NCBI RefSeq assembly: GCF_003325375.1
Contig: NZ_CP030862.1
Location: forward strand, 124,001 to 188,000
Source: Streptomyces globosus
GTDB lineage: Bacteria; Actinomycetota; Actinomycetes; Streptomycetales; Streptomycetaceae
DNA: 64,000 bases
Direction: 5' to 3'
The notes under the pieces are model-generated. The model saw only the letters and a program-made list of their open reading frames with translations, had not been told where the DNA came from and did no database searches. Position 1 is the stretch's first letter, and the number at the start of each line of letters is the position of its first letter. A program made the position numbers and the translations under genes. This document shows, piece by piece, positions 23,914 to 33,018 of this stretch.

Positions 23914-25065
23914 CTATGTCGCGCTTGCCTCGTCGGCGCCCGCCGCGGCCGCACCGCTGTGCGCCGCGCCGGGGCCGGAGGCGGCCGACTCTCCGCGGCC
24001 GGCGCCCTCGATGGCGGCGACCAGCAGGTTCGGGTCCTTGTCGGTGGCCAGGGAGGATGCGCTCGCGACGTATACCCGGCCGTCCCGGACCGCGACGGAC
24101 GTCGGGCCGGAGAGCCCGTCCCGCCGCGTCAGCATGGTGCTGCGGGTCCCGTCGGGGCGGACGAGGACGACCTCGTCGGAGGCGGGCAGCGCGGCGACGA
24201 CCGTCATGCCGTCCCCGGCGAACGCGAAGTCGTCGATCCCGGCGAGCCCGGTGGCGTGGGTCTCGACGGCGCCGGCCGTGCCGTCCTCCCGGACGGGGAT
24301 GCGCAGCAGGGTCCCGCGGTCGGAGTTGGAGACCCACACGGCGCCGTGGTGCACCTTGATGCCGTTGGCGCCGGCGGACGTGACCGGCTCCAGCGGGGCG
24401 CCCGCGGCCCAGGCGGTCACGGAGGCGTCGTGGAGGGAGATCCGCCAGATGGTGCCGAGGCGGGAGTCGGCCGCGTAGAGGAGGCCGTGGCGCTTGTCGA
24501 GGGCGAGGCCGTTGGCGTGGCCGTCGGCGGGCAGGCGGGCGAACAGCCCCACGGTGCCGTCGGGGCGGATCCGGTGGATGCCGGTCCGGTCGGTGCCGGT
24601 GACGTACGGGACGTACAGGCTGCCGTCGTGCGTGCGCACGATGCCGGTGACGGCCGCGGCGCCCGCGCCCGGGGTCCCCGGCGGCGCCGCCTCGGGGAGG
24701 GTGGCGATGACGCGGGTGTGCCCGCCGGCGTCGGCATGCGCGACCTGCCGGGCGAGCGCGAAGGTCAGGTACGCGGAGCCGTCGGGGTCGAGCGCGATGT
24801 TCTCGGGGGTCTGCCCGTCCTCGTGGCTGTAGTGCGCGATGACCCGCGGGTCGGACAGCCGGAACGCGGACGGGCCCGTCGGGGCGGGATCCGCCGGCGC
24901 GGGATCCGCCGTGGGTGCGGCGGCGGGTGGCGGCGGCGGGATCGCGGAGGCGGGGGCGGGCGCGGCGGCGAGCAGGGCGAGCGCGGCGAGGGCGAGGGCG
25001 GGCGCGGCGGCGCCGGAGCTGCGCCGGGTCCGGGTCGTGCGGGGGGCGCGGGGGGAACGGGGCAC
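23914..25065 (-). CDS. Secreted SMP-30/NHL-like beta-propeller protein
   Basis: A 383-residue protein starting at GTG 25065 behind AAGGAG. The signal peptide is basic (RTTRTRR), then ALALAALALLAAAPAPASA, with cleavage near residue 41. The mature part is a six-bladed propeller with blades like TPENIALDPDGSAYLTF, NGLALDKRHGLLYAADSRLG and TSVAVRDGRVYVASA, as in SMP-30/gluconolaconase-like and strictosidine-synthase-like proteins. No catalytic metal site is certain. It is convergent with the thioredoxin/NHL gene. Confidence 0.85.
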   Translation of the reverse strand: MPRSPRAPRTTRTRRSSGAAAPALALAALALLAAAPAPASAIPPPPPAAAPTADPAPADPAPTGPSAFRLSDPRVIAHYSHEDGQTPENIALDPDGSAYLTFALARQVAHADAGGHTRVIATLPEAAPPGTPGAGAAAVTGIVRTHDGSLYVPYVTGTDRTGIHRIRPDGTVGLFARLPADGHANGLALDKRHGLLYAADSRLGTIWRISLHDASVTAWAAGAPLEPVTSAGANGIKVHHGAVWVSNSDRGTLLRIPVREDGTAGAVETHATGLAGIDDFAFAGDGMTVVAALPASDEVVLVRPDGTRSTMLTRRDGLSGPTSVAVRDGRVYVASASSLATDKDPNLLVAAIEGAGRGESAASGPGAAHSGAAAAGADEASAT

Positions 25066-25239
25066 GGGACTCTCCTTGCCGGCCGGAGCCGAAGGGGGTG
25101 GGAGGGAGAGCCCCAGAACAGCATGACGCGCCCTCACCGCCCCTGCCCCGCGCGGAGGTTCAGCGGCACTTCCCCCCGCCCGGCCCACGCCCGTCCCGCC
25201 ACCCGGCCCACGCCCGGCCCTCCCCTGACGGGGGGCGGC

Positions 25240-26535
25240 TCAGCCCTCCAGGAACGCCGTCAGCGCGTTCGCCAGCAGGTACGGGTCCTCGGCGCCGCAC
25301 AGTTCGCGCGCGCTGTGCATCGACAGGATCGCGACGCCGATGTCGACCGTCTGGATGCCGTGCCGGGCCGCGGTGATCGGGCCGATCGTCGTCCCGCAGG
25401 GCATCGAGTTGTTGGACACGAACGTCTGCCACGGCACGCCGGCCCGCTCGCAGGCCGCCGCGAACACCGCCCGGCCGGTGCCGTCGGTGGCGTACCGCTG
25501 GTTGACGTTGACCTTGAGGATGGGGCCGCCGTTCGCCCGCGGGTGGTGCGTCGGGTCGTGCCGCTCGGCGTAGTTCGGGTGGACGGCGTGCCCGGTGTCG
25601 GAGGAGACGCAGAAGCTGCCCGCGAAGGCGCGGGCGCGGTCCTCGTAGCTGCCGCCGCGCGCGAAGACGGAACGTTCCAGCACGTTCCCCAGCAGCGGGC
25701 CGTCGGCCCCGGTGTCGGACTGGGAGCCGTTCTCCTCGTGGTCGAACGCCGCCAGCACCGGGATGTGGTCGAGGGCCTTCCCGGAGGAGGCGACGGCGGC
25801 CAGCGCCGCGACACCGGCGTGGACGGAGATCAGGTTGTCCATGCGCGGCCCGGCGACGAGCTCCCGGTCCCGCCCGAGGTAGGCGGCCGGCTCGATCGAG
25901 TGGACCATCAGGTCCCAGCCGGCGACCGAGCCCTGCTCCAGCCCCTCCTCGTCCTCCAGGAAGCCGATCAGGTCGCCCTCGTGGACGTCTCCCAGGCCCC
26001 AGATCGGCTGCATGTGGCGCTGCTTGTCGAGCTTGAGGCCGTCGGAGTTGACCGCCCGGTCGAGGTGCACGGCCAGCTGCGGCACGCGCATCAGCGGCCG
26101 GTCGATGTTGACGAGCCGCTCGCTGCCGTCCCGCAGCGTCAGCCGTCCGGCCAGGCCCAGGTCGCGGTCGAGCCAGGTGTTGAGCAGGGTGCCGCCGTAG
26201 ATCTCGACGGCGATCTGCCGCCATCCGGCCGACCCGGTGTCAGGAAGCGGCTTGACGCGGAGGTTGGGGGAGTCGGTGTGCGCGCCGACGATGCGGAACG
26301 GGGCGTGCGCGGCGGCGCCCTCCGGGACGAACCACGCGATGAGCGCGCCGCCGCGGAGCACGAACCGGCCCCCGCTGCCCGCGTCCCAGGCGTCCGTCTC
26401 CGACACCTGGCGGAACCCGGCCTTCTCCAGCCGCTCGGCCGCGTTGGCCACGGCGTGGTACGGCGACGGACTGGCCGTCAGGAAGGTCATCAGATCGTCG
26501 GTGTGGCCGCGGTCGAAGCGGGCGGGAGAGCTCAT
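25240..26535 (-). CDS. apeB: M18-family aspartyl aminopeptidase
   Basis: A 431-residue M18 metallopeptidase. The zinc-binding and catalytic motifs are present: GAHTDSPNLRVKP (His-x-Asp), DHEENGSQSDTGADG (catalytic Glu), GHAVHPNY and the C-terminal ILSMHSARE histidine. It removes N-terminal acidic residues from peptides in the cytosol. The start at ATG 26535 is spaced correctly from AAGGTG; an in-frame GTG three codons upstream overlaps that RBS. It stands alone. Confidence 0.93.
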   Translation of the reverse strand: MSSPARFDRGHTDDLMTFLTASPSPYHAVANAAERLEKAGFRQVSETDAWDAGSGGRFVLRGGALIAWFVPEGAAAHAPFRIVGAHTDSPNLRVKPLPDTGSAGWRQIAVEIYGGTLLNTWLDRDLGLAGRLTLRDGSERLVNIDRPLMRVPQLAVHLDRAVNSDGLKLDKQRHMQPIWGLGDVHEGDLIGFLEDEEGLEQGSVAGWDLMVHSIEPAAYLGRDRELVAGPRMDNLISVHAGVAALAAVASSGKALDHIPVLAAFDHEENGSQSDTGADGPLLGNVLERSVFARGGSYEDRARAFAGSFCVSSDTGHAVHPNYAERHDPTHHPRANGGPILKVNVNQRYATDGTGRAVFAAACERAGVPWQTFVSNNSMPCGTTIGPITAARHGIQTVDIGVAILSMHSARELCGAEDPYLLANALTAFLEG

Positions 26536-26637
26536 GTGGTTCACCTTAACGACGGTCGTGTTCGCCTAGGCCGGACTGCGGCGGATAGCCGGCAGGACCG
26601 GTGGGCGGACGGTGTGCTCCGCGGTTCCGGCGGCTTC

Positions 26638-27396
26638 TCAGCCCGGCGGCCGCTCGAACCGGCGCTGCAGCTGCCGGCGCTCGCCCCGGCGGATGCGCGG
26701 GAGCATCTCCGGGGCCGCCGCGGAGCGCTGCGCGCGTCTCTTGCGTCCGGCGCAGAAGATACAGGCCTCGCCGGGGGGCGCGTCCGGGTCGATGGGCGCC
26801 CCCGGGTGTTCGGAGCAGCCGGAGGCGTTCCGCGGCCGGGACAGCTCGCGGGCCACGATGAACGCCCGGTGCACGTCGTCGGCGAGCCGGACGAAGTCGT
26901 CGGAGGGGGAGGAGAGGGTGAGGTGGAAGCGGCGCTCCTCGACGCTCCGCAGGTGCGTGTGGAGGGCCTGGAGGGTGTACGGCGGGTCGGGCACGGGGTA
27001 GCCGAGCCGGCGCTGCTCCCCGGCGGGCGGGCCGGCGAGCCGCGCGGCGGCGTCGCGCCCGGCGCGGCCGCCGCGCTCGCGCAGGCCGCGGCGGCGGCGG
27101 TCGTTGCAGATCAGGCAGCGGCCCCAGCCGTCGGGCGCCTCGGGGTCGAGGGCGCCGTCGGGGTGCTCGGGGCAGCCGGTGTGGCTCTTGGCGGGCGCGA
27201 GCCCGGCGGCGGTCCGGAAGGCGGCGTAGAGGGCGTCGGCGACGGCCTCGTACTCGGTGGGGTGCGCGCCCTCGTACAGGTCCCGCAGGTGGTCGCCGAG
27301 GCTGCCGAGGGCAGCCTGGAGCTCCCTGAGGGCGTACGGGCGCCCGGTGGGGACGGAGTACCCCCTGCCGGCGGCGTGCTGCTCCTGTGGACTCAT
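26638..27396 (-). CDS. Hypothetical protein with duplicated CxxH/CxxC module
   Basis: 252 residues built from two copies of one unit. Each has a helical part (YALRELQAALGSL in the first, YTLQALHTHLRSV in the second), then a ribbon-like segment: GCPEHPDGALDPEAPDG..CLIC and GCSEHPGAPIDPDAPPG..CIFC. The paired C-x-x-H and C-x-x-C suggest one zinc per unit. The tail is rich in Arg, so nucleic-acid binding is possible. I do not recognise the family. An ATG 30 bases upstream (27426) is an alternative start. Confidence 0.75.
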   Translation of the reverse strand: MSPQEQHAAGRGYSVPTGRPYALRELQAALGSLGDHLRDLYEGAHPTEYEAVADALYAAFRTAAGLAPAKSHTGCPEHPDGALDPEAPDGWGRCLICNDRRRRGLRERGGRAGRDAAARLAGPPAGEQRRLGYPVPDPPYTLQALHTHLRSVEERRFHLTLSSPSDDFVRLADDVHRAFIVARELSRPRNASGCSEHPGAPIDPDAPPGEACIFCAGRKRRAQRSAAAPEMLPRIRRGERRQLQRRFERPPG

Positions 27397-27543
27397 GTCT
27401 ACGAGCGTCCCACGAAGCACGGACATCCCGGGAATCGCGGCCCGCTCGGGGCTGGGCGGGGCCGGGCGTACGGCAGCGGCCGGACCCCCGGGCGGGGGGT
27501 CCGGCCGCCGTGCGGACCGCGGGGCGGCCGCCTTGCCGTGGCT

Positions 27544-29370
27544 CTAGAAGGCGGCCTCGTCGAGCTCCATCAGGGAGTTGTCGACGGCCTCGGCGAGGCT
27601 GCGCTGCACCGAGACGCCCGGGAGGACCTGGGACGCGAAGAACTTCGCGGCCGCGATCTTGCCCGTGTAGAAGGGGACGTCCTTCGCGGAGGCCGTCGCG
27701 AGCTTCTCGGCGGCCACGGCGGCGCCCCGCAGGAGCAGGTAGCCGACGACGACGTCGCCGGACGCCATCAGCAGGCGGGTGGTGTTCTGGCCGACCTTGT
27801 AGATGTTCTTGACGTCCTCGCCGGTGGCGGTGAGGTCGGTGATCATCTGGCCGACGATGCCCTCCAGGTCGACGGCGGCCTTGGCGAGCGCGTCGCGGGC
27901 CGCGGCCAGCTCCTCGCCGCCCTCGGCGCCGGCGAGGAACTTCTTGATCTCCTCGGAGAGCCGGTTCAGGGAGGCGCCCTGGTCGCGGACGATCTTCCGG
28001 AAGAAGAAGTCCTGGCCCTGGATCGCGGTGGTGCCCTCGTACAGGGTGTCGATCTTGGCGTCGCGGATGTACTGCTCGATCGGGTACTCCTGGAGGTACC
28101 CGGAGCCGCCGAAGATCTGCAGGGACTCGGCGAGCAGCGCGTAGGAGCGCTCGGAGCCGTAGCCCTTGACGATCGGCAGGAGCAGGTCGTTCAGGCCGAC
28201 CTCGGCAGAGGCGTCCTCGCCGGCGGCCTGCTTGACCGCGATGGAGTCCTGGACGGCCGCGGTGTAGAGCACCAGGGCGCGCATGCCCTCGGCGTACGCC
28301 TTCTGCGTCATCAGCGAGCGGCGGACGTCGGGGTGGTGCGTGATGGCGACCTTGGGGGCGGTCTTGTCCATGAAGTTCGCCAGGTCGGGGCCCTGGACGC
28401 GCTCCTTGGCGTACTCCAGCGCGTTCAGGTAGCCCGTCGAGAGCGTCGCGATGGCCTTCGTGCCGACCATCATGCGGGCGAACTCGATGATCATGAACAT
28501 CTGGCGGATGCCGTCGTGCTTGTCGCCGATCAGCCAGCCCTTGGCGGGGTGCTTGTCGCCGAAGGTCATCTCGCACGTGTTCGAGGCCTTCAGGCCCATC
28601 TTGTGCTCGACGTTCGTGGCGTACACGCCGTTGCGCTCGCCCAGCTCGCCGGTCTCCCAGTCGAAGTGGAACTTCGGGACGAGGAAGAGGGACAGGCCCT
28701 TGGTGCCGGGGCCGTGGCCCTCGGGGCGGGCGAGGACGTAGTGGAGGATGTTCTCCTCCATGTCGTGCTCACCGGACGTGATGAAGCGCTTCACGCCCTC
28801 GATGTGCCAGGAGCCGTCCTCCTGCTGGACCGCCTTGGTGCGGCCGGCGCCGACGTCCGAGCCCGCGTCGGGCTCGGTGAGGACCATGGTGGAGCCCCAG
28901 CGCTTCTCGACGGCGATCTGCGCGATGCGCTTCTGCGCCTCGTTGCCCTCCTCGTGCAGGACGCCGGCGAACGCCGGGCCGGAGGAGTACATCCAGACGG
29001 CCGGGTTCGAGCCGAGCAGCAGCTCCGCGTAGGCCCAGATCAGGGAGCGGGGCGAGGTGGTGCCGCCGATCTCCTCCGGCAGGCCGAGGCGCCAGTACTC
29101 CGACTCCATGAAGGCCTCGTAGCTCTTCTTGAAGGAGGCGGGGACCGGAGCCGTGTTGGTGGCGGGGTCGAAGACCGGCGGGTTGCGGTCGGCGTCGGCG
29201 AAGGACTCGGCCAGCTCGTTCTCGGCGAGGCGGGCGATCTCCGACAGGATGCTCTTCGCGGTCTCGGCGTCCATCTCGGCGAACGGGCCGGTGCCGTACA
29301 GCTTGTCGCGGCCGAGGACCTCGAAGAGGTTGAACTCGATGTCGCGGAGATTCGACTTGTAGTGCCCCAT
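27544..29370 (-). CDS. fadE: Acyl-CoA dehydrogenase (FadE, long form)
   Basis: A 608-residue acyl-CoA dehydrogenase with the extended N-terminus ([20 protein letters not shown]) and the C-terminal Acyl-CoA_dh_C-like region of actinobacterial FadE proteins. [12 protein letters not shown], the FAD-binding ITSGEHDM and [11 protein letters not shown] (with the catalytic Glu region) are visible. It catalyses the first step of beta-oxidation. The start at ATG 29370 follows CGGAG. Two TACC-N4-GGTA palindromes upstream point to repression by a TetR-type fatty-acid regulator. Confidence 0.93.
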   Translation of the reverse strand: MGHYKSNLRDIEFNLFEVLGRDKLYGTGPFAEMDAETAKSILSEIARLAENELAESFADADRNPPVFDPATNTAPVPASFKKSYEAFMESEYWRLGLPEEIGGTTSPRSLIWAYAELLLGSNPAVWMYSSGPAFAGVLHEEGNEAQKRIAQIAVEKRWGSTMVLTEPDAGSDVGAGRTKAVQQEDGSWHIEGVKRFITSGEHDMEENILHYVLARPEGHGPGTKGLSLFLVPKFHFDWETGELGERNGVYATNVEHKMGLKASNTCEMTFGDKHPAKGWLIGDKHDGIRQMFMIIEFARMMVGTKAIATLSTGYLNALEYAKERVQGPDLANFMDKTAPKVAITHHPDVRRSLMTQKAYAEGMRALVLYTAAVQDSIAVKQAAGEDASAEVGLNDLLLPIVKGYGSERSYALLAESLQIFGGSGYLQEYPIEQYIRDAKIDTLYEGTTAIQGQDFFFRKIVRDQGASLNRLSEEIKKFLAGAEGGEELAAARDALAKAAVDLEGIVGQMITDLTATGEDVKNIYKVGQNTTRLLMASGDVVVGYLLLRGAAVAAEKLATASAKDVPFYTGKIAAAKFFASQVLPGVSVQRSLAEAVDNSLMELDEAAF

Positions 29371-29414
29371 GGCGACGGCTCCGTTGTGGCTCGGGAAGGA
29401 CGGTTCCTCGTACG

Positions 29415-29450
29415 TACCAATCGGTAACGTCATGATGCTACCCGCCGGTA
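29415..29450. promoter_or_regulatory. Twin TACC-N4-GGTA operators before fadE
   Basis: TACCAATCGGTA (29415-29426) and TACCCGCCGGTA (29439-29450) have starts 24 bp apart, on the same helix face if about 10.5 bp per turn plus a small twist is allowed. This spacing and core are typical of TetR-family regulators of acyl-CoA metabolism. The regulator is not in the window. Confidence 0.65.
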
Positions 29451-29488
29451 ATAAGAAGCAACCCCTCGCCCGCCCACTGTGACCAGGG

Positions 29489-29848
29489 TCAAAGCTCGCA
29501 CCAGACCGTCTTGGTGCCGTCCTCCCCCCGGTCGACGCCCCACCGCAGCGCCACGGCGTCCAGCAGGGCCAGCCCGCGCCCCGACTCGTCGGTTCCGGCC
29601 GCCCGCCGGAGTACGGGCCGCGCCTGCGCATCGGGATCGGTGAGCTCGACCCGCACGCGGGCTGCCCTTCCGGTGATCCGCAGGGTGACGGGAGTGCCCT
29701 CCCCGACATGGGTGATCACGTTGGCCAGCAGCTCCGTCACACAGAGCTGAAGCTCCGGACACGGCCTGCCGAGGTGCTCGCGCACGGCGAGCCGGACCTC
29801 CGGAACCGCCTTCGGTACGGCGATCAGCCCCACCGCGAACGGCCTCAC
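29489..29848 (-). CDS. ATP-binding (RsbW/HATPase-like) regulatory protein
   Basis: A 119-residue GHKL ATPase-fold protein. The N box is [13 protein letters not shown], the G1-like segment is ELTDPD and G2 is [16 protein letters not shown]. This is the small anti-sigma-kinase-like type next to XRE/DUF397 genes throughout Streptomyces. The GTG start at 29848 overlaps the stop of the 70-codon gene upstream (GTGA). It may bind or phosphorylate a regulatory partner; activity is unproven. Confidence 0.88.
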   Translation of the reverse strand: MRPFAVGLIAVPKAVPEVRLAVREHLGRPCPELQLCVTELLANVITHVGEGTPVTLRITGRAARVRVELTDPDAQARPVLRRAAGTDESGRGLALLDAVALRWGVDRGEDGTKTVWCEL

Positions 29849-30057
29849 GGGCGTCCCGCCCGCAGGGCGGCGGCGAGCCGGGCCGCGGTCCCGGCGTTGC
29901 AGTTGCCGAGGGCGATCAGGGGCGGGATGTCGTACGTCCCCGCGTAGGAGGGGAGGTGAAGGTCGAGCGAGGGCAGCGTGATCCCGTGCGCGGCGAGGGC
30001 GGCACGCAGCTCGATGAGGGCGTCGATGGCCCGGCGGTCGGCGGTGGGGTTGCTCAT
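29845..30057 (-). CDS. 70-residue hypothetical, ATP-binding partner gene
   Basis: A small protein (MSNPTADRRAIDALIELRAA..., with TYDIPPLIALGNCNAGTAARLAAAL) starting behind GGAAG and overlapping the ATP-binding gene. It is of the kind regularly found in this locus type, but has no known domain. It is divergent from the XRE gene. Confidence 0.75.
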   Translation of the reverse strand: MSNPTADRRAIDALIELRAALAAHGITLPSLDLHLPSYAGTYDIPPLIALGNCNAGTAARLAAALRAGRP

Positions 30058-30169
30058 GAGGCTTCCTTGCTGCTGCGGAACGTGACGAATCGCTCACAGC
30101 GTGCGGCCGATCTGCGTAGCGTGGGAAGGGTTTGGGGTTCCACGGTGCGAGGTGTGGAAAGGCGGGCTT
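30058..30169. promoter_or_regulatory. Divergent promoter of the ATP-binding/XRE locus
   Basis: GTGACGAATCGCTCAC (30082-30097) has inverted GTGA/TCAC ends. A plus-strand TAGCGT (30117-30122) is a plausible -10 with TCACAG (30094) as a weak -35 at 17 bp. GGAAAGG at 30156 is the XRE RBS. Confidence 0.5.
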
Positions 30170-31021
30170 GTGGCCGCGCGCAAGGACATCGACGGCTCGG
30201 TGAGTGTGCCGGCGTTCTACGGCAAGGAACTGCGCTGGAAGCGGGAGGCGGCGGGCCTCACCCTCCAGCAGACGGTGGAGGGAAGCTTCTATGGGGCCAG
30301 CTACCTGAGCGAGATCGAGCGGGGCCACCGGCGCATGCCGGAGGACCTGGCGCGCCACGTCGACCGGGTGCTGAAGACAGACGGCTTCTTCGCCCGGTGC
30401 TGCGAGGACGTACGGAAGGCCCGCAGGGGCGCGCATGCGGAGTACCTGGCGCCCGTCGTTGAGGCGGAGGCGCGGGCGCTGGCCATCGATGAGTGGAGCA
30501 ACTCGCTCATCCCCGGCCTGCTCCAGACCGAGGCGTACGCGCGAGCGGTCATCAATTCCACGCACCCGCGGGACCTGGCGGAGGAGGTGGAAGCGAAGGT
30601 TCGTGCCCGTATGCAGCGGGCAGCTCTGTTCGAGGACCCGAAGAGGCCCGAGTACTGGACGATCCTGCACGAGTGCCTGGTGCGCCAGTCGCTGCTGCCG
30701 TCAACCGAAATGGCCGAGCAGCTCGACCACATCGCCGCTTTGGCGCGTCGGCGTCGCATCGTTCCACAGGTCCTGCCATGGAGTGCGGCTGTCCAGCCGT
30801 TCCTCGGGACCCCGCTCCTGCTCATGGAATTCGAGGCCGAGCCGCCGTTCGCGTACACGGAAAGCCCGTATCACGGGCAGGTGGTGGACGATCCGGCCCT
30901 CGTGAAGCGGTACCGCAGGTCATACGATCGGCTCAGGGCTGCCGCGCTGCCGCCGGAGGAGTCCCTGGCCTTGATCGAGCAAGCTGCCGAGGAGTACAGA
31001 AATGGCAATGAACCTAGGTGA
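30170..31021 (+). CDS. XRE-family regulator with DUF5753 domain
   Basis: A 283-residue regulator: HTH GKELRWKREAAGLTLQQTVEGSFYGASYLSEIERG near the N-terminus, then DUF5753 (SLIPGLLQTEAYARAVI; HECLVRQSLLP; AYTESPYHGQVVDDP). The GTG start at 30170 is set by GGAAAGG seven bases before it. A DUF397 gene overlaps its 3' end, making the standard regulator plus effector pair of the bldB/whiJ-like loci seen in streptomycete development. The target is unknown. Confidence 0.92.
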   Translation: MAARKDIDGSVSVPAFYGKELRWKREAAGLTLQQTVEGSFYGASYLSEIERGHRRMPEDLARHVDRVLKTDGFFARCCEDVRKARRGAHAEYLAPVVEAEARALAIDEWSNSLIPGLLQTEAYARAVINSTHPRDLAEEVEAKVRARMQRAALFEDPKRPEYWTILHECLVRQSLLPSTEMAEQLDHIAALARRRRIVPQVLPWSAAVQPFLGTPLLLMEFEAEPPFAYTESPYHGQVVDDPALVKRYRRSYDRLRAAALPPEESLALIEQAAEEYRNGNEPR

Positions 31022-31208
31022 GTTGGGTGCCGTGGTCTGGCGCAAGAGCAGCTACAGCAACGGCGACGGTGGGAACTGCATCGAGGTGGCAGTCGGCGCT
31101 GCCGGGGTCGTCCCCGTGCGGGACTCCAAGCGGCCGACTGGCCCGGTGATCACGGTGACGGCCGCGGCGTGGGCGCCCTTCCTGGACGGGATCAAGGGGG
31201 CCCCTTGA
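31002..31208 (+). CDS. DUF397 domain protein
   Basis: A 68-residue DUF397 protein with the diagnostic VVWRKSSYSNGDGGNCIEVAV and VPVRDSKRPTGPVITVTAAAWAPFLDGIK. It overlaps the XRE gene by 20 bases, and GAGGAG precedes ATG 31002. The proposed role is binding and modulating its XRE partner. Confidence 0.95.
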   Translation: MAMNLGELGAVVWRKSSYSNGDGGNCIEVAVGAAGVVPVRDSKRPTGPVITVTAAAWAPFLDGIKGAP

Positions 31209-31256
31209 CCGGATCCGGGCGCCTGGCGGCCCCCCGCCCTCGGTAGGCTGGCAGCC

Positions 31257-31718
31257 ATGTACGGCTACGACCAGAATCCGGGCGCCCAGCAGCAGTACGC
31301 CCCGCCCCAGCAGCCGATGCCCGGGGCAGGGTACGAGCAGCCGCTGTACCCCGAGCCGTCCCCGCCCTCCCTCGCGGACGCGGTGCGCGCCTTCACCACC
31401 GGCTCGCTGTCGGCCGAGGACTTCCAGCAGATCTTCGCCACCTCCAAGGTCTACTGCCCCCGGGGCGAAACTCCCGGCTTCCTGGCGCTGCACAACACGC
31501 AGCAGCCGGTGATCCCGATGTTCACGACGCTGAAGGAGCTCCGCCGGTACGCCGGGAAGGAGTCCAAGTACTTCGTCATCACCGGCGCCGAGGTGATCGA
31601 CCTGCTGCCGACCGGGTACGGCTTCGTCCTCGACATGGAGGGCGACCACCGGATGGTCTTCGACGCGAAGGCGGTCGAGCAGATGGTCGACTACGCCATG
31701 CGCCGCATGTATGGGTAG
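31257..31718 (+). CDS. SseB-like domain protein
   Basis: 153 residues: a Gln/Pro/Tyr-rich disordered head (about 40 residues) followed by an SseB-type fold (LHNTQQPVIPMFTTLKELRRYAGKESKYFVITGAEVIDLLP..GFVLDMEGDH). The SseB N-terminal domain is common in actinobacteria next to ESX-type genes. The molecular role is unknown. It overlaps the next gene by eight bases. Confidence 0.8.
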   Translation: MYGYDQNPGAQQQYAPPQQPMPGAGYEQPLYPEPSPPSLADAVRAFTTGSLSAEDFQQIFATSKVYCPRGETPGFLALHNTQQPVIPMFTTLKELRRYAGKESKYFVITGAEVIDLLPTGYGFVLDMEGDHRMVFDAKAVEQMVDYAMRRMYG

Positions 31719-32163
31719 ACGTCCTCCGGACGTCACGGGCACGCGGCGGGCGGGCCGCGCGGCGAGGGCGGCGCGGCCGTGGCCCGGGCGGGTGCTGGGC
31801 GCCGCGTTCGCCGTGGTGCTCCTCTCGGCGGCCTCCCTCACCGGCATCCTGGCCACCGCGGCCCTCGGCTGGACGGGGACCCCCGGCCTGCTGACCGCGG
31901 TGGCCTGCCGCGAACAGGCCGGCGGCAGGGGGTCCACCACGAGCTGTTACAGCACGTTCGCCCCGGACGACCCGCACGCGGCCCGCGAAGCGGTCAGCGT
32001 GGACTGGCCCCGCGGCACCGAGGGCGCGACGAAGCACGTACGGATCACCGTGCTGGGTGTCCACCAGCAGGAGGACGCCCTCGAAGCGGTACTGCTCCTG
32101 GCGGTGACCGCTGGCCTCTGCGGTACCGGCGCTCTCGCCGCCTCCGCGGCCCGACCCCGCTGA
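31711..32163 (+). CDS. Hypothetical two-TM membrane protein
   Basis: 150 residues with hydrophobic segments at about 28-52 (VLGAAFAVVLLSAASLTGILA) and 125-145. The extracytoplasmic loop holds two cysteines (ACREQAGG and TSCYSTF). ATG 31711 overlaps the SseB-like stop, implying coupling. No family is recognised. Confidence 0.65.
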   Translation: MGRRPPDVTGTRRAGRAARAARPWPGRVLGAAFAVVLLSAASLTGILATAALGWTGTPGLLTAVACREQAGGRGSTTSCYSTFAPDDPHAAREAVSVDWPRGTEGATKHVRITVLGVHQQEDALEAVLLLAVTAGLCGTGALAASAARPR

Positions 32164-32203
32164 CCGCCGCAGCCCGACCGCCGCGCCCGGCTGCGCCGCG
32201 CCC

Positions 32204-32599
32204 TCAGTCCTGCGGCGTCACGCCCGGCCCGCCCCGGCGGGCGAGGCGGAAGAGGACCTTGGCGTACACGGTGGTCGCAGCCGCCGTCACGGTGGTGATG
32301 ACCGCCAGCGCGAGGACGCCCATCAGCGCGGGCCACTGGCGCATGGCGTCGTCCTCGCACCGGGTGTCCTCGGACACCGGGCCGACCAGCGGCCCCGGGC
32401 ACAGCGGCCTGTCCCCGTAGTCGGGGCCGTAGTCGGCGAGCAGCAGGAACGCGAACCATCCCCAGACCACCAGGGCCAGGATCATCCACCCGATCGACCA
32501 CGCCTCGACACGGCCGGCCTGCCGCTCCTCCTCGGTCCGCGGGGCCGGTGTGGCGGCCACGGGATCAGGCGTGTGCTGCGTGGGCGAGTCGGCGGTCAT
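32204..32599 (-). CDS. Hypothetical two-TM membrane protein
   Basis: 131 residues with a Pro/Thr-rich cytosolic head, TM1 at about 36-55 (IGWMILALVVWGWFAFLLL), a loop with two Cys (PLCPGP, TRCEDD) and TM2 at about 92-113. AAGGGGA precedes ATG 32599. Its topology mirrors the convergent 150-residue protein. It follows the WXG-like cassette in the same direction. Confidence 0.75.
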   Translation of the reverse strand: MTADSPTQHTPDPVAATPAPRTEEERQAGRVEAWSIGWMILALVVWGWFAFLLLADYGPDYGDRPLCPGPLVGPVSEDTRCEDDAMRQWPALMGVLALAVITTVTAAATTVYAKVLFRLARRGGPGVTPQD

Positions 32600-32690
32600 G
32601 TGTCCCCTTCGGTTCGGTGGGTGCCTGGTCGGCATGGTCGTGCAGCGGGGGAGACCGCGAGAACGGCCTCCCCCGCGTTCGATGGCGGTG

Positions 32691-32964
32691 TCAGTTCTGC
32701 GGAAGCCGCACCGCCGGGCACCGGTACTGCTGGACGGCCGCGTCGACGAAGGCCTGGAAGACCTCCCGCGGCGCGGCGGAGCCCCGGTCGTAGAGCACGT
32801 CCAGGTACTCGGTGCTCCCGCGCATGGAGACGTAGACCCGCGACCTTCCCCGCACACAGGTCTGTGGCGGCGAACACGTTCGTGTCCGACCACAGGAACA
32901 GCCCGGAGAGGACCGACAGCCCCGCGCAGCCGGCGACGGCGGCCATCACCTTCTTGTTCTTCAT
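32691..32964 (-). pseudogene. Decayed paralogue of the adjacent lipoprotein gene
   Basis: ATG 32964 opens with a lipoprotein-type leader (MAAVAGCAGLSVL) and DLCAGKV, matching the leader and RFCAGAL of the 350-residue gene upstream. After about 41 codons the frame is lost. The second frame then reads YVSMRGSTEYLDVLYDRG..EVFQAFVDAAVQQYRC before the stop at 32691, matching the neighbour's last 60 residues (YLGMSLNDAYSDLLLDEG..FEAFADAV). The central 250 residues are deleted and a frameshift remains. Confidence 0.75.
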
Positions 32965-33018
32965 CGCCTTGATCCTGCTTCCGGGCCGGGTTCCTGCTCT
33001 AGACCGTTCCCTGCACCC

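Noticed and set aside
22357..29427. A very long open frame on the + strand opposite fadE, peptidase and propeller genes
   Set aside because: It is the mirror frame produced by GC-rich codon bias; its product is Arg/Gly/Val low-complexity without domains, and several well-supported genes occupy the opposite strand.
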